A stretch of 64,000 nt of DNA from Brienomyrus brachyistius (GCF_023856365.1 NC_064555.1:17742254-17806253), one strand, 5' to 3'. Positions 10,826 to 25,700 are shown, counted from the stretch's first letter. Notes: a model not told the origin generated them from the letters alone. Numbers and translations: made by a program.

Positions 10826-13790
10826 TAGAACAGAGTGGCAGATTAGTGACAGACTCACACTCTGCAGATAAGAACCATCCTCACAGACAGACAGACGCAG
10901 CATTAGAACAGATTCAGATGTTAAAAATGCAAATGTATAAAAACACAATGGGCTACAGAAAGAATATTTCTGATTTAGTCTCAGCGGACGCCTGCCTACT
11001 CTTGGCACTCTGAGACTACCTTGTCTATTTGGCTAAAATCAGTTTCAAATGGGTACAAACGCCTACAGATTTCAACAGTACCTTAGAAAAAATAGCAAAC
11101 AGCAAGAGTTCATTGTTTGCTACAAAAAAAAGTTCTGTCATACCTCTGCAGATTTATATAAACCGAATATTTTGTCTCTAAAGTGTTAATTCTGACAAAA
11201 TTCTGTACAGAGCAGAGACACGCGTGATGCACTTTATGGGGGATTGTTGACGATGGGGGGGGGGGGGGGGAGGGGGGGGCTCCTTTCCACAGCAGAGTCA
11301 TTTCTGCATAAGTGAGGCATTGGCCAGGTGTGGCTGGGCGAGTATGAGTCTGCAGAGGAGTGCAGTGTGGGTGCAGCTGAGATGGCAGGTAGGGTGTACA
11401 GGGGCACAGGTATGACTGGGTGGCGCTTGCTGATGATGTCACAAGGCCAGGCCTGTGGCTGGAGGCCAGCTCAGTAGTAAACTCCCCTTGCCCATATGGG
11501 TAACCAAATGGCACACTAGCATGTGCACGTCACGCAAACATGCACCTATACACACACGTACACACCTCAGGGAGATATGTACACCTGGATTAACGGGCAC
11601 ACCCTGACATCAGGTGATCCGAGGGTGGGATAGGGTCACATGACAGCCTTCATCCTCACATTCATATTTGAAACTCACACTAACATTTGCCTACAGTACT
11701 AAGTATAATATTCATAAGCTAGAAGTACTGGTGTACTGTTGTAGATAGTGTTACAGTCTTCATAGTAGAAAGAAAAGGTTACACCCAGCCAGCCCCCACC
11801 CCCCTCCTTCGGAGCTGGTCAAACGCTGCTCAAATGTTGCCCAAAAGTTCCCGAAACACGCCAGCCCTGGCGGCATGAGCGACGTGCTGCAGGTAGAGGG
11901 CAGTGTTCGCAAGGAGGGCCAGGTGCAGTGTGGCAGGCGATGCTGGTTCAGGTGTTAAAACAGAACCACGAGCCGCCTTTGGACCAACAAACGCTTGTGC
12001 TTAGGTGACAGAACAAAAGACACACACACACACACACACACACACAGATGTAGATATGCTGATACCCATCTCACAAAGATGATGATGATGAGAAGGAAGA
12101 TGACGCTAACAATGGTAGTGATAGGTATGTCTTACAGTGTGTGTTTCTGTTACATGCGGGTGGGGCAGGGCACAGGGCACAGACTAAGACGGGTGGAAAG
12201 TGCCCTATGGCCCCCAGGGACATACAAGGACAAAAGATGAGTACATAAAAAAAGAAATTAAAATGAAGATATTTACATCAATAAAACTTTCTTGCACAAC
12301 CGTATAAACGCTTCCGGTTATATTATACTTCTTAAACGTTTCCTTCATGTGGTCTTGGTATTTTACCAGTCATTATTACTATTGATCACACATCTCAGCA
12401 GGGCCAGCCAACTGGGAAAGTTCCGGGAGCAGCCAGGAGACCTTCCGGCTCAGCCCTGAACAGGAATCCCAGCTAATTAGAACCTTCCAGAATCGATCGA
12501 AGATGCAGCGTCCCCTCCACCCTGTTAATCAGCGGGGGCGTGGCCTCCGTTCCCTGGGGACAGGTGTAATGGGGGCATCGCTGAGCCAAAGACTTCTTGG
12601 CCACTATTGTAGCAAGACCCTCCGGACTCTGCTGTCATATCTATTGCTATGTAAGAGATCCAGCCTCTGGTCTCTGTTTATGCCCATGAATTTGAATGAC
12701 TGCACAGGTGTAAAATCCACTTTGATTAGGAAAAGTCAGCGAGGGACATTGGTTTGCAGAGTGTCCCTGGTAACTGGAATGGCAGCGTAACCAGTGGAAG
12801 TTGCGCCCCCTGATGCCTGATGCGCCCCTGATGCCTGTTAAACCTGCTTGGGACGAACATTCTGGTTCTGTGACGCAGGGTTAAGGCTACAATGAATCAT
12901 GTCTGCAGTGTCACGGGTCTTGTTACTGTTAGGTCTTTGGCCAGGCAACGCAGACCGGTGCATAAGGGAGGTTTATGCAGCCTGGTGCGGGGAAGCAGTG
13001 AGCGAGAGAGAGCGTGAGCGGGTGTGTGTGTGTGTATTAGTGTTATTGGAGCTGGTGGCTTTGTGCCCCCAGCGGGCAGCGTGTGTGGATGGCCGTCGCC
13101 ACCCTCAGCTGGAGACGGACGCGGTTTGCGCATGGAGAACGTGCCTCCGTGACAGACATGCAGACACGTGTAACCTCACACACTAACAGCAGTCATGCGA
13201 GTATGTAGACACACACACACACACACACGCATGTGGAGCAGATGAGTACAGCGGCCCACATGGCACCTTGCAATGAAAGGCGCGCCTTGGAGCGTGTGTG
13301 TGTGTGTCTCACCATGCGTGACTGGTGCGTGTGACCGGTGCGCGTGACCGGTGCATGTAACGCTGCTGTTTGTGACCTGTGCTCTCTTCCCTCCACCTCT
13401 ATCTGCCACTCCCTGTGCTGCCAGAGACCAGCACATACCAGCCAAACTCCCCAGGCATTAACAGCTTCTACAAAAATCGTCATTACCGATCATCATCATA
13501 CTAATACTAAGAATCACTTTACTTTACAAACAAAGCGGTACTCTGCGTTTCCTGTGTGTTTGATCGCGGTGACTTTCTTCTTCACCTTGGGCTTTTACAT
13601 TTTTATTTCCTGTTTCTACTTTCCTTTCGGGCGACGGTGAAGTCCAGCGTCCATGGAGAGATCCAGTAGGCACTCTCAGAGAGACGAGACACGGGGGCAG
13701 GGCAGGGGGAGGAAACGGAGGGAAGCGGAAATTGGAAGAAGTGAGGAGGGGAGGGATCGGGGTGGGCGGGGCAAGGGGGCGGGGCCAGTC
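10826..13790 (-). other. Probable SDC3 3' untranslated region
   Basis: Sequence following the SDC3 stop codon on the minus strand, with no further coding exon. It contains a G homopolymer near 11257-11280, a CA tract at 12021-12046 and another at 13209-13228. Assignment as 3'UTR is inferred from the lack of a closer gene and the position of the distal polyadenylation signal. Confidence 0.45.
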
Positions 13791-16700
13791 TTATGCATAG
13801 AACTCCTCCTGCTTGTCGGGCTTCTGGTAGGTGACTGTGGCTTGCTTGGGCTCCTCCAGCGTGTAGCTGCCCTCGTCCTTCTTCTTCATGCGATAGACCA
13901 GCAGCATGACCAGAAAGGCGGCGAACAGTGCCCCCACCACGCCACCCACGATCACCGCTGCCCGGGAAAGAGGGGAAACACCTTAGCGCCACCGCAAAGG
14001 ACACAGGCGTTCACACACACGACACACCCAGACACACGCGCACGTTACACAAAGATGATGCTTCTCACACACTAAGCGAGGTCACTACTAGCTCTCTAGC
14101 TTAACCTTGCTGCTATGGCTACACTAGCGCGGCCCAGTGGACATCCTGTACTCCTACAGCTCACTGTGCCTGTTACCTATCATCAGGAAGTCTGCAAAAA
14201 CCATTGCCAGCAACCCTCCAATAAGAATAGCTGGAGAGAGATGAGAGAGAGCAGTATCAGTGTGACTGGATGTACAAAGGAATGAACCTGGACGGAGCCT
14301 GACTATGGTTAATATCACCAAGAGCAGTAATGGGTGAACCACAAACTAGAAATGCTAATGGCGCTGCAAGTGGTGTACGTGTTGGAGCGCTACAATGCTA
14401 TTAGCCCTGTAAGCGGTGTACGTGTAGGAGCGCTACAATGCTAATGGCCCTGTAAGTGGTGTGCATGTAGGAGCGCTACAATGCTAATGGCCCTGTAAGT
14501 GGTGTACGTGTTGGAGCGCTACAATGCTAATGGCGCTGTAAGTGGTGTACGTGTTGGAGCGCTACAATGCTATTAGCCCTGTAAGCGGTGTACGTGTAGG
14601 AGCGCTACAATGCTAATGGCCCTGTAAGTGGTGTGCATGTAGGAGCGCTACAATGCTAATGGCCCTGTAAGTGGTGTACGTGTTGGAGCGCTACAATGCT
14701 AATGGCCCTGCAAATGGTGTATGTGTTGGAGCGCTACAATGCTAATGGCCCTGTAAGTGGTGTACGTGTAGGAGCGCTACAATGCTAATGGCGCTGTAAG
14801 TGGTGTACGTGTTGGAGCGCTACAATGCTATTAGCCCTGTAAGCGGTGTACGTGTAGGAGCGCTACAATGCTAATGGCCCTGTAAGCGGTGTGCATGTAG
14901 GAGCGCTACAATGCTAATGGCCCTGTAAGTGGTGTACGTGTTGGAGCGCTACAATGCTAATGGCGCTGTAAGTGGTGTACGTGTTGGAGCGCTACAATGC
15001 TAATGGCGCTGTAAGTGGTGTACGTGTTGGAGCGCTACAATGCTATTAGCCCTGTAAGCGGTGTACGTGTAGGAGCGCTACAATGCTAATGGCCCTGTAA
15101 GTGGTGTGCATGTAGGAGCGCTACAATGCTAATGGCCCTGTAAGTGGTGTACGTGTTGGAGCGCTACAATGCTAATGGCCCTGCAAATGGTGTATGTGTT
15201 GGAGCGCTACAATGCTAATGGCCCTGTAAGTGGTGTACGTGTAGGAGCGCTACAATGCTAATGGCGCTGTAAGTGGTGTACGTGTTGGAGCGCTACAATG
15301 CTATTAGCCCTGTAAGCGGTGTACGTGTAGGAGCGCTACAATGCTAATGGCCCTGTAAGTGGTGTGCATGTAGGAGCGCTACAATGCTAATGGCCCTGTA
15401 AGTGGTGTACGTGTTGGAGCGCTACAATGCTAATGGCGCTGTAAGTGGTGTACGTGTTGGAGCGCTACAATGCTATTAGCCCTGTAAGCGGTGTACGTGT
15501 AGGAGCGCTACAATGCTAATGGCCCTGTAAGTGGTGTGCATGTAGGAGCGCTACAATGCTAATGGCCCTGTAAGTGGTGTACGTGTTGGAGCGCTACAAT
15601 GCTAATGGCCCTGCAAATGGTGTATGTGTTGGAGCGCTACAATGCTAATGGCCCTGTAAGTGGTGTGCGTGTAGGAGTGCTACAATGCTAATGGCGCTGT
15701 AAGTGGTCTATATGTTGGAGCGCTACAATGTTAAGGCCATTGTAAGTGGTGTACGTGTAGGAGCGCTACAATGCTAATGGCCCTGTAAGTGGTGTACGTG
15801 TAGGAGCGCTACAATGCTAATGGCGCTGTAAGTGGTGTACGTGTTGGAGCGCTACAATGCTATTAGCCCTGTAAGCGGTGTACGTGTAGGAGCGCTACAA
15901 TGCTAATGGCCCTGTAAGTGGTGTGCATGTAGGAGCGCTACAATGCTAATGGCCCTGTAAGTGGTGTGCGTGTAGGAGTGCTACAATGCTAATGGCGCTG
16001 TAAGTGGTCTATATGTTGGAGCGCTACAATGTTAAGGCCATTGTAAGTGGTGTACGTGTAGGAGCGCTACAATGCTAATGGCGCTGTAAGTGGTGTGCGT
16101 GTAGGAGCGCTACAATGGTAAAAATCTATCTGTGCTATTAAGTCACAGATGCTGTTTATAAGTGGTATCCGAAGCTAAGAAGCCTGAAAGGCGCTACATT
16201 CCTGCAGTTCATGGAACTGGTAATATGTTAGGTATCCTACACCAATTTCAAGTGCTCTAGGAACTAGAGCGAAGAAACGGCAACTTAGGGGCTGTAGCTA
16301 TGCTACATGGTGCTTGGAGAGGAAGCCACCTCCAGATGGAGAGACTAGGCATCTTCCTGTCGGGTTTTTTAACCTCTTCTGTTCTCCATAAATGTACATA
16401 TTTGAATATATGAGTGTGGGCTCTCAGGGTTTAGCAGGTGCTTTTAAACACTCTGCTCTACGTGTGCGTGTATAACATCTACGTGTGAGTGGGTACAAAT
16501 GGCTCACCTATGAGGACCTCCTTCCTCTCCAGAATGTTCTTCTGGGGCAGCTGTGCCGCGGAGCTTCCTGAGTCCACAGTGTTTCCCGTCAGGTCTGCTT
16601 CTGCCCCCCCGTCGGCCACATCTTTGACATCTGGGCCCACCTCGTTGCTCTGGTGACCATCCTCTTCCACGATCTCGGAATCGCCGCTGGGCCCTGCTCC

Positions 16701-19700
16701 GGTCACCTCATTGCCGAGCCCCTGGTCAGGAGTGCGGGGCTGTGAGGAAGGAGGGGGGGGGGGGCCTTTTTCAGGACGCATTTGTGTGGGTCTGCGCACC
16801 TTGTCGCCGCTGCCGCTCTCTGCTCTGGCCCCTACCCATCATGCTCAGGGTTTACATTCTCCAATGCTGGCAGCATTTACTGTCACTGTGTGCCTGTGTG
16901 CCTCTGTGTGACTGTGTGTCTCTATTTCTGTGTCCAACTGTGTGTGTCTCTGTGTGACTGTGTGTCTGCGTGTACATGCATAGAGCAGTACCTGGGCGGT
17001 GGAGGTGGGTGGAGGCCGTGATCTGCGCGTCGTGGGCACGGTCTGGGGCCGGTGTGGCCGCTGAGCCATGGTGCTGGGGGTTGTGGTGCTGGGGGGCGTG
17101 GTTTGGGCCTCAGTGGGGGCGGGGGTGCTGGGGGCAGTCGTAGCAGAGGTGGCGGCGTCCGAGGTGGCCTGCGTGGGAAGTTCTGTCTCTGTGGGATCCA
17201 CGGGGATGAACATGTCGTCGTCATCCTTCCCGCTGGCGGTGAACTCCTCCGTGGCAGACAGTGCTGTGGTCTGCACCGGCGTTGTCGCAAAGCTGGTCGT
17301 CGCCATGGGAACAGCAGCATGAATTCTGGGAGAATCCGTGGTCAGGGGCAGTCTTGCCAGCTTTTTCTTCTCTCTCTCCATTTCTTGCTCCCTCTCTCTT
17401 TCCCTCTCCAGCTGCCGCTGTCTGTCTCTCTCTATTTGCCGCTGCCTCTCTCTCTCCAGTTCCCGCTGTCTCTCTCTCTCCAATTCCCTCTGTCTCTCTC
17501 TCTCCATCTCCCGCTGTCTCTCTCTCTCCATCTGTCTCTCCCTCTCCATCTCCCTCTCTTTCTCTCTCTCCTGCTCCATGTAGCTCTCCCTCTCCCACTC
17601 GCTCTCCCACTGGGTGGCGCTGTCTCCAGGGCCGCCGCTGGGCTCGGCGGCAGGCGGGGCTGAGGGGGCGGGGGAGGTGGCTTGCGTGGTGGGCAGGGGG
17701 GGGGGCTCCTCTGTGGTGAAGGGCACTTTGGCTCCTGTGGGTTTCACTTCCACGTCTGGGACTGAAGAGGAACAGAGGGCATGGGGGGGGGGGGGGAGTA
17801 AACAGACACATCGAGCCATTAGATCCGGCGTAGCTGAAAAACAAAACGCATAAATAGCCTTTCACCTCCCACCCCTTCCGGGCCCGGCGAGCAGAGGGGT
17901 GCCTGGCACTCGAATACAAACACAGGCGTCCTGCTGGGCCCTGGGGGCCGGGATCCAAAGCCACAGAGTCACAGGGACCAGTGGGGCCTTACAGAAAGAG
18001 TCCGTCATTGAAATTCACTCGTTCACTTGAGCAGACACTCACTCTGCTTACAGATCTCAAAGTCACACACATACATATCTACAGAGTCCAAAGCTCAGTG
18101 CAGCGTTACCACAGTGATGCCATCCCATTACTGGTAACCTGCCACTAGTCACCTTCCAGACTCCAGGGAAACCTGGAGCAGCGGACGGATCCTTTGGGGT
18201 CTGAGGGCCGCCGTTCATGCCATCAGCGTGTTTCTCTGGGTATTCGCTGTGCCCCCACCCCCCCCAATGCCGTGACTGAGCTCTGTCATGCAGATAAAGC
18301 CATGAGAACCGACCCTTCACAACGATGACTAAGGAAGCGGCAGCGATAACATGAACGCTGACGGGTAAATTACGGGTGTTTGACAAGAAGTGGATGATTG
18401 TGAGTTTTGCTCTCCGGCTGAGAGAATCGTGGAGCATGAAACCTGCGGAGCAGCGATGGGGAATCAGAGATCAGTGAAACCTCAAGCAGTTCCTGAATGA
18501 TGAATCCCAGGAAACACGACGTTCCTGGCAGGGGAAGCCAGGACGGGATGCTGGTGCACTGCAGGGAACACGCTCCGTGTGCACCTCCAACTCCACGTCA
18601 TCTTACTCTACCCAAATACCACACCCACCACCACGCCCACAAGCCACGCCCACATGCCACACCCACAAGCCACACCCACGGCCCAGTCACGCTGAAAGGG
18701 TAGGATGCTAGTGAATGATCCTTGCAAAACTCACAAGATGCACAAGGTGCCCTTGTGTGGGGTTACATGAGCTCTGCCCCATCTCAGAAGCAGACTGGAC
18801 TTTGAATAATAATAATAATAATAACAATAATAAATAATAATACATTGGATTTATATAACAATTTTCAAACTCAAGGATGCTAACAATATGCAATAAAACA
18901 GAACAGCAAAAAAGGAATAGATAGAAACAGCTGCAACAAGCACAGAGCAGGTTCTTCTGCATCAGACAGTCCGATCTGTGTTTTTTCATATTACAGCAAA
19001 CAGGATCACAGTTGAGGCAGGTTGTGGACAGCTGTGTGTGTAAGGGAGACTGAAACAGTGGGAAAACTGCACACCAATATAATAAGGATGTGTGAGTCAG
19101 GGACACACACACATATAGACACAAAAGCAGGCAGGAATCCACCTTACGGCACACACACAAGCACACGGTGACAGTCAGACGCAGAAGCAGGTAACAGGAA
19201 CCCGCTTAAAGGTACGGAAACTCACAGCCGGATCCGGAGCCAGAGAACAGGTCTTCATCGTCGAAGAACTCATCATTCCCAGAACCCTCGAGGTCAGCGG
19301 GTCGCCGGCCCTCCGTGAAGGGTGACGGGCTTTGACCCTACAGAGTGAAGGGAAAAAAAATAATCACCACTTAACGTTTTCCATGCAAAACATAAGGACC
19401 AAAGTCCACCCTTTAAAAGCCAGAACCCATGTAAAAACGGCTGTGGATTCATATATTGTTCAAAGGTTTATACTGATAGAGATTTCAGACATAATAAGGA
19501 AGAGGACCGGATTTTATTCATTTAACATGCGCTTTTATTCAAAACGACGGTGCGGAAAGAACGGGGTCAGCCAGTCCCTGAGGCGTTAGGGGTTAGGGGC
19601 CTCGCGCAGGGGCCCCACGGTGACACCATTGTCAACCACAGGATCTGACCAAATGACCTTCTGGTGACAAGTCCCATGCCGCCAAGCCAGAGAGCAGGCC

Positions 19701-22700
19701 CTCAGGATGCATTCAAGCTAAAAGTACTGCAGCGTTATTTATACACAGAAAATCTGTTGCCCAAAAGAGTAACAGTGTATCGGCAACAACGTCACTCTTT
19801 GCCCTTGTATCCGATTCCATCCCGTAGATCTGTAACGGAAATAAGAGCCGCTACCTCCCCTACTTATCAAACAAGCTCTTTATAACACGCTGCACGTGGT
19901 GAACAATGAAGCGTTTAAAATACACACTGAAAAGGAATAACAACCATTTTTTGTTTTGATTATATGGACAACCACAGTTAGAACACAAGACCAATATCTG
20001 GTGACAAAATCCCAGTTGTGGACCCTATAGTCTGAATTTATGAAATGCACCTAAATATCGATGTGTTTCCGAGGGATAGGTGACGTCTAAAAAATATATA
20101 TATCTGATATTTCAGTATCAATATTGGGAGAAACTAAATAATATAGGGGCATCCAACACCCTCCCACACAATGTTATACGAGTTCATACCTTTATGGGGA
20201 TTCCCCATTCATTTCTATGGTAAACACCCTAATGCCAAAACGACGACCTTAACCCTACCCAGGCTTAACCTTAACCATAAGTAACCAAACAGAACAGGAG
20301 ACTTTTGGCATTTTTAGATTTTTTGATTGCAGTTACAGACAGAAAAAGCAGCTTTTTATCACATTGTGGGGACATTTGCTCGGCCCAGATTTAATTATCA
20401 TTTTGAAACATTTCTGTCTAAAACAGTTTCAAGTAGTGGTTCATAAACTTGGTCTAAAGTAAATAAATAAATTGAACACAAACTTCACACATTCTGTTAG
20501 ACGTCTACATGGAGCTGAACAATAATAGCCATGTGTTTTGTTTTTGACTGTGTCCACTGAACTGGGAGCCACATAATAAATCTTTGTCGTGTTGCTTTGT
20601 ACGTAACCTAAAAGCCTTCTGGCCATAATCGCCAGCTAGTCTCTGTCAGCCACAGACACTGGTCTGCTATTGGCCTCTAGGGGATGGGCAGACCCTCCTA
20701 TAGGCCGCCAGGGGACGGACAGACCCTCCTATAGGCCGCCAGGGGACGGACAGACCCTCCTATAGGCCGCCAGGGGATGGACAGACCCTCCTATAGGCCG
20801 CTAAGGGACGGACAGACCCTCCTATAGGTCGCTAAGGGACGGACGGACCCTCCTATAGGACGCTAAGGGACGGACGGACCCTCCTATAGGCCGCTAAGGG
20901 ACGGACGGACCCTCCTATAGGCCGCTAAGGGACGGACAGACCCTCCTATAGGCCGCTAAGGGACGGACAGACCCTCCTATAGGCCGCTAAGGGACGGACA
21001 GACCCTCCTATAGGCCGCTAAGGGACGGACAGACACTCCTATAGGCCACCAGGAGAAGGACAGACCCTCCTATAGGACGCCAGATGATGGAAAGACCCTC
21101 CTATAGGACGCCAGATGACGGAAAGACCCTCCTATAGGCCGTCAGGGGAAGGACAGACCCTCCTATTGGCCACTAAGGGACGGACAGACCCTCCTATAGG
21201 GCGCTAGGTACCAAACCGGCTGTCAGGCCGCTAATCCTCCCTGCGATGGCTGGCATTTGATCTCTGAGAGCATAGCACATGGGTACTCCTCACCATCACC
21301 TCAGGCACGAGGATGTGATCGCCCCCCACCCCACCACGAGAAGAACATGTCCCATTTACACCACATCACCCCCATCTAGCAGCTACGTGCCTAACAGGCT
21401 CCAACATGGAAGTCAGGGGGATCCCACAGGATCGTGGCCCCCACAGCCCCCCCCCCCCCAGTTCTCAGGGCTTCAGCTGTAAGGAGAAAACAATCATACA
21501 GCATACAGGCTGTGCCACTGGAAACAGCAGCGGGCAGGGACTGGAGTAATGGTGAACGCAAGCCGATCTGGGGAGCAGATTGCGAGGGTCGCAGATGTGA
21601 CGATGACATCCCAGACACACCCCCATGGTCACGCACACGCCCCCCTGCACACCCACCCCTCCACTCGGTGGCATCCTGGACACGTCCCCTGCATCATCCT
21701 GGAGGCTTCCCCTGTCAGGGATTCCTGACGTGCCGAGCCAGAACCCCACCTCGCGCTGAGCCGACAGCAAAGGCAGTTGCCATGGCGGCTTAGTAGGCAC
21801 CTTGCCGGTGCCCCGTGTGGCTTAATGAGGGGGTGGCAGGAGGATCCCCGTGTGGTCACACCTCAAACACCCGGAGCATGTGCAGACACCAGCAGCGCCC
21901 CCTTCAGGAAAGCTACCAGCAGTACGGTCCCTCTGTTCTCTGTGACACTGCACCTTGTGCTCGACTCCTAAAATCACTCTGCCTGCCAAATAACACCCCC
22001 TCAGCCACTCTCATCCGCAGGTCAGCCTCCTGCGGGCCCCATCAGTGCCCCTGCCCGGTCCATCTGGCTGCCCCTTCAGCCTGCATCCCCCCCTGCCTGG
22101 CCTGAGGCACCAGCATACTGGTAAGCAAGGAACAGGCTAAGCACTAACCGGGAGAGCCTGCCACATGCAGGAGCATGCATCGCAGGTCAGTGAGTGGTTT
22201 CAGCATGTCAGAAACGTGCATCGCAGGTTATTTACTTTTAATTATAATACTACTTGACATGCACACTAATACACATGCATAACCACACACACACGCATGC
22301 ATGCATGTACTGATCGTGCTACATGTAACAGCACTCCTTGGATCTACATGGATCTGGGTTTATCCTCGAAATCTGTGATAAAAACGGTGTGTGACTGAGG
22401 CTGGCATCCAGCAGGGTGACACGGTGGGGCGCTCACCTATTGGCCAAGCGTGGGGGTGCGGATTCTCGGCCTGTTCACAGCAAGCTCGCCGGGCCGCTTG
22501 CAGGGGTAATGTGCCGTATGATGTTATTACACGTGGCTGCCAGCTAGGCCCCCCCATCAGAGATTCTGCAGGCCGGCTCTGTTCAGCGGCACAGACGGTC
22601 CTCTTACAGGGAAGATGAAACCACTATGGCAGGTGGAGCATGAGCGGCGGGGGCGTGCGTGTCTGATACGGTGACGGAGGGAGGGGGAGGGAGAACGGGC

Positions 22701-25700
22701 GACCAACCAGGGAACGTGGAACCGCGGATTTGGCAGCTGGAACAGCACAGTGACCCTAACGGCCCAAGGAGCTAGATTCATGCAGCCAAAGGGTGCATGG
22801 CTCTCACTGTTTTTACAGGGTGGGGGGGGACAAATGGAGGTACAGTTCTGGGTCTGCCGCTAACACAGATCTTGGCGTCTGAGCCATGATGATGACCTCA
22901 CGAAGGAGGTCCGCTCCACGTCGTTCTCGCTGCCCTTGCTCCACCTAACTCCTCGCCCTCCATGACATTCACCCCCTTCCTTATCCATCCTCAGACAGGT
23001 CATTCTCTCCATGTGTGCGTGAAATGTGTTATGTAAATTTTATCAGCAATGCAAATACAAACACACGTAATCGGGGGGAATCTCAGGGTACCACTAGGCT
23101 CTCTCTCTCATTGGATCTTCCCCTCTTAACTCCCCTCCCCACATGTCTATTTCCCCCCATCTATCTGCCCGTTGCTAAGCGACAGCTGTGGTCCTCAGTG
23201 CTGCTGCTGTTTGATGGTGGTGCTGTGCTGATGGAATGTGGATCCCAGCCCCTCCTGAGGCCTGGCCCCTGCCTTGCCCCCCCTGCACCACCCCCCTGAC
23301 CCACCCCCCCAGGCCTGCAACAGCCTCTATTGATCCACCTGACACGCAGAACAGAAACCACCACCTCAATGGAGACTAGGCTGTTATTTTATATAACCAC
23401 CAATTAATTATTTTGCTCCAATTGGAATGTAAACCCACATGAAATTTCATGCATAAATGATCACAAAACCTACACCTAAGTTTCACTACATACACAGAAA
23501 CAAAATGACTTACTGTTGAATATTGCACATATGCAGAAGCAAGCATGCGCGATCAGGGATAAGGGTCACGCACGCCGGTGCCTTTTCAGGACGGGGGGGG
23601 GGTGGGTTATCCTGAGGGAGCGGCAGCAGACAGCTGTTCCTGTGGCAGGCCGTGCTAATCGCGGTATCCCACAATCCCGAGCACTCAAACCACAGATGCC
23701 ACAATCCCGCCGGATTAGCCACGCATGGCTTTGACGTCACGCGGGCATATGGGCAGAAAGGAAGATGCACACTGCGATCCTGCCGCCGCCGCCAAGCTGC
23801 TGGTGCATGCATTCTTCAGGCCCCGCCCACTCACGGCTGCCCTAGAAATCCTGGCCCCGCCCACCCCGAGTGGCCAGGCTGATTCTCTTACAGGAGTCGC
23901 CCTGTTACAGAGGCACTGCAGCCGTCCTTCACGCCGTTGACTGTGGGATCCTCTGCATTATGCATGACTCGCTAGAGCCGGCGCTGCATCCGCTCACTCC
24001 TCCTGCCTGCCCCGCCTTCGCCCCCCACCTGGGCACTTCACAGGCCGCTCTGCTGGGAAGGCCTGTCACTGGCCAGCAGCCCTATTGCAACCCCTCTACT
24101 TTTGAAGGCGGGGCTTAAGGGCTTTGCGGTGCCCCTATTGGCCCGGAGGTGACACGTAGAGCAGAGAGAGGGAGGGAGGAGCATGATTGACAGGCGGGTC
24201 ATGCTCAGCTGGATCCGCAGAGACGGATTTGAATTATTTATCCCAATCCATTTCTCCTTCAGAAGTGGCTGCTCCACTCCCCCGTCTGCGTGCTGCCTGC
24301 GCAGAGTGTGCAGGCCTCAGACAGGCTCTGGGTGTGGTTTGATGCAGGAATGCAGAGGCTCTCTCTGACAGGCATGTATATGAGAGCGTCTGAGTTTGAG
24401 AGGAGGTGAAACTCAGTCTCTCCCTCACAGCATTAACGTGCCACAAGAGACCGAGCAGACGCAGTACAGCACATGGTCAGTGCCAAACAGGTTTTTAATC
24501 ACATTGTGGGGACATTTATATACTTGACCACACAGCACACAGACATACAGAATTTATTCATAAGAACAAATTCTGAAATACTACTGATTAGATGAAGGGA
24601 CTCTTGAATCACGTGTAAACATCCGTGTGTGTTGTTGTTGCGTGTGGGGGGTGGGGCCAGGCCGGGCTGCAGCCAGTGCGTCTCAAAGGCCCCTTTCTTC
24701 CCACCCACCCACCCCCCACGGCCTGTACTTTTCTCGTGTTCCTAAGGAACCTTGCGGAGGCCCAGAGGAATGTGGCGGCTCGGTGGTGCACAGAGCCCGA
24801 GCCTCCGGCCGCCTTTGTGTCCGTGCACGTTCCCCCTCACTGCGGGTAGCGCCGGGGTCGGGGGCCACTTTGGGGGGGGGGGGGCAGGGGGACACAGAAG
24901 CACTTCATCAGCTTGCCACTCATTGTGAGCAAAGTGCTATCGTTTCTCCCCCCCCCTCAACCCCCTACTTTACTCAACGGCGTCCTCCGCTGGCTGTGAT
25001 TCGCCACGGCAGAGAAACAATCATCACGGAATCTGACAGATAAGGAGGCTCTCTGATTGGACAGAAATGAACTCCCCATGGAAACCAGCAGCATCCTTAC
25101 TGGTGCCGTGATGCCCAGGCCGGTGGGCCCCATCGGGATGCACCTCTGCGTTTCGAGGCGTGTGCCATGTGCTGGCCTCAGCTCGCGGCTCCACTTCTCC
25201 AGCTGGGAATAACCTACCGGCTCGTGTAGAGTGACGAAGACCGGCAGGGGTTACTCTCCGGAACATGGTGACCTCACGCAGCTCACGCATTGTTATGCCG
25301 AGGTTCCTGCGTCTCCGTGACCACAGCGAGCGTGATGAGCCAGGGGCAGTTAGTCCCCCACCAACGGCGGGACCCCAGGGGGCCGAAGGGGCTGTACATA
25401 CGCCGCATCCTATAATTAGCTAAAGAGGATGCTGGGGAGAACCCGGGATTTCATCTTTGGAAGAGCACTTCATGGTGGACGCTGTATATAATATTGCAGC
25501 AGGTGCTATCAAACGTGCTGCTGTTTGTCTCTGTGTCTGCTGGGGCCTTGAAAAGGCGCTGGAAGGGACTCCAAGGGCAACAGCGTTAATATTCTGTGAC
25601 TCTGATTCTACATGCTGGACAGCACTTTACATTCGGGATCCCACATCCTTTACTTGCGGAAACGGTCCAATTACGCCATGCCTAACTTAGCTGGCATTAA

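Noticed and set aside
14351..16116. CRISPR-like regular repeat array
   Set aside because: Repeats are head-to-tail with no unique spacers, in a vertebrate intron; it is a minisatellite.
17052..17663. Plus-strand frame of about 200 codons opposite SDC3 exon 3
   Set aside because: Antisense shadow of the Thr/Pro and Glu/Arg coding sequence; Ser/Leu repeats come from the CTCTCT complement.
19520..19680. Segment with GGGGCCTCGCGCAGGGGCCCC resembling a dispersed fish repeat
   Set aside because: Looks repeat-like but only one copy is in the window and boundaries are undefined, so no family can be claimed.
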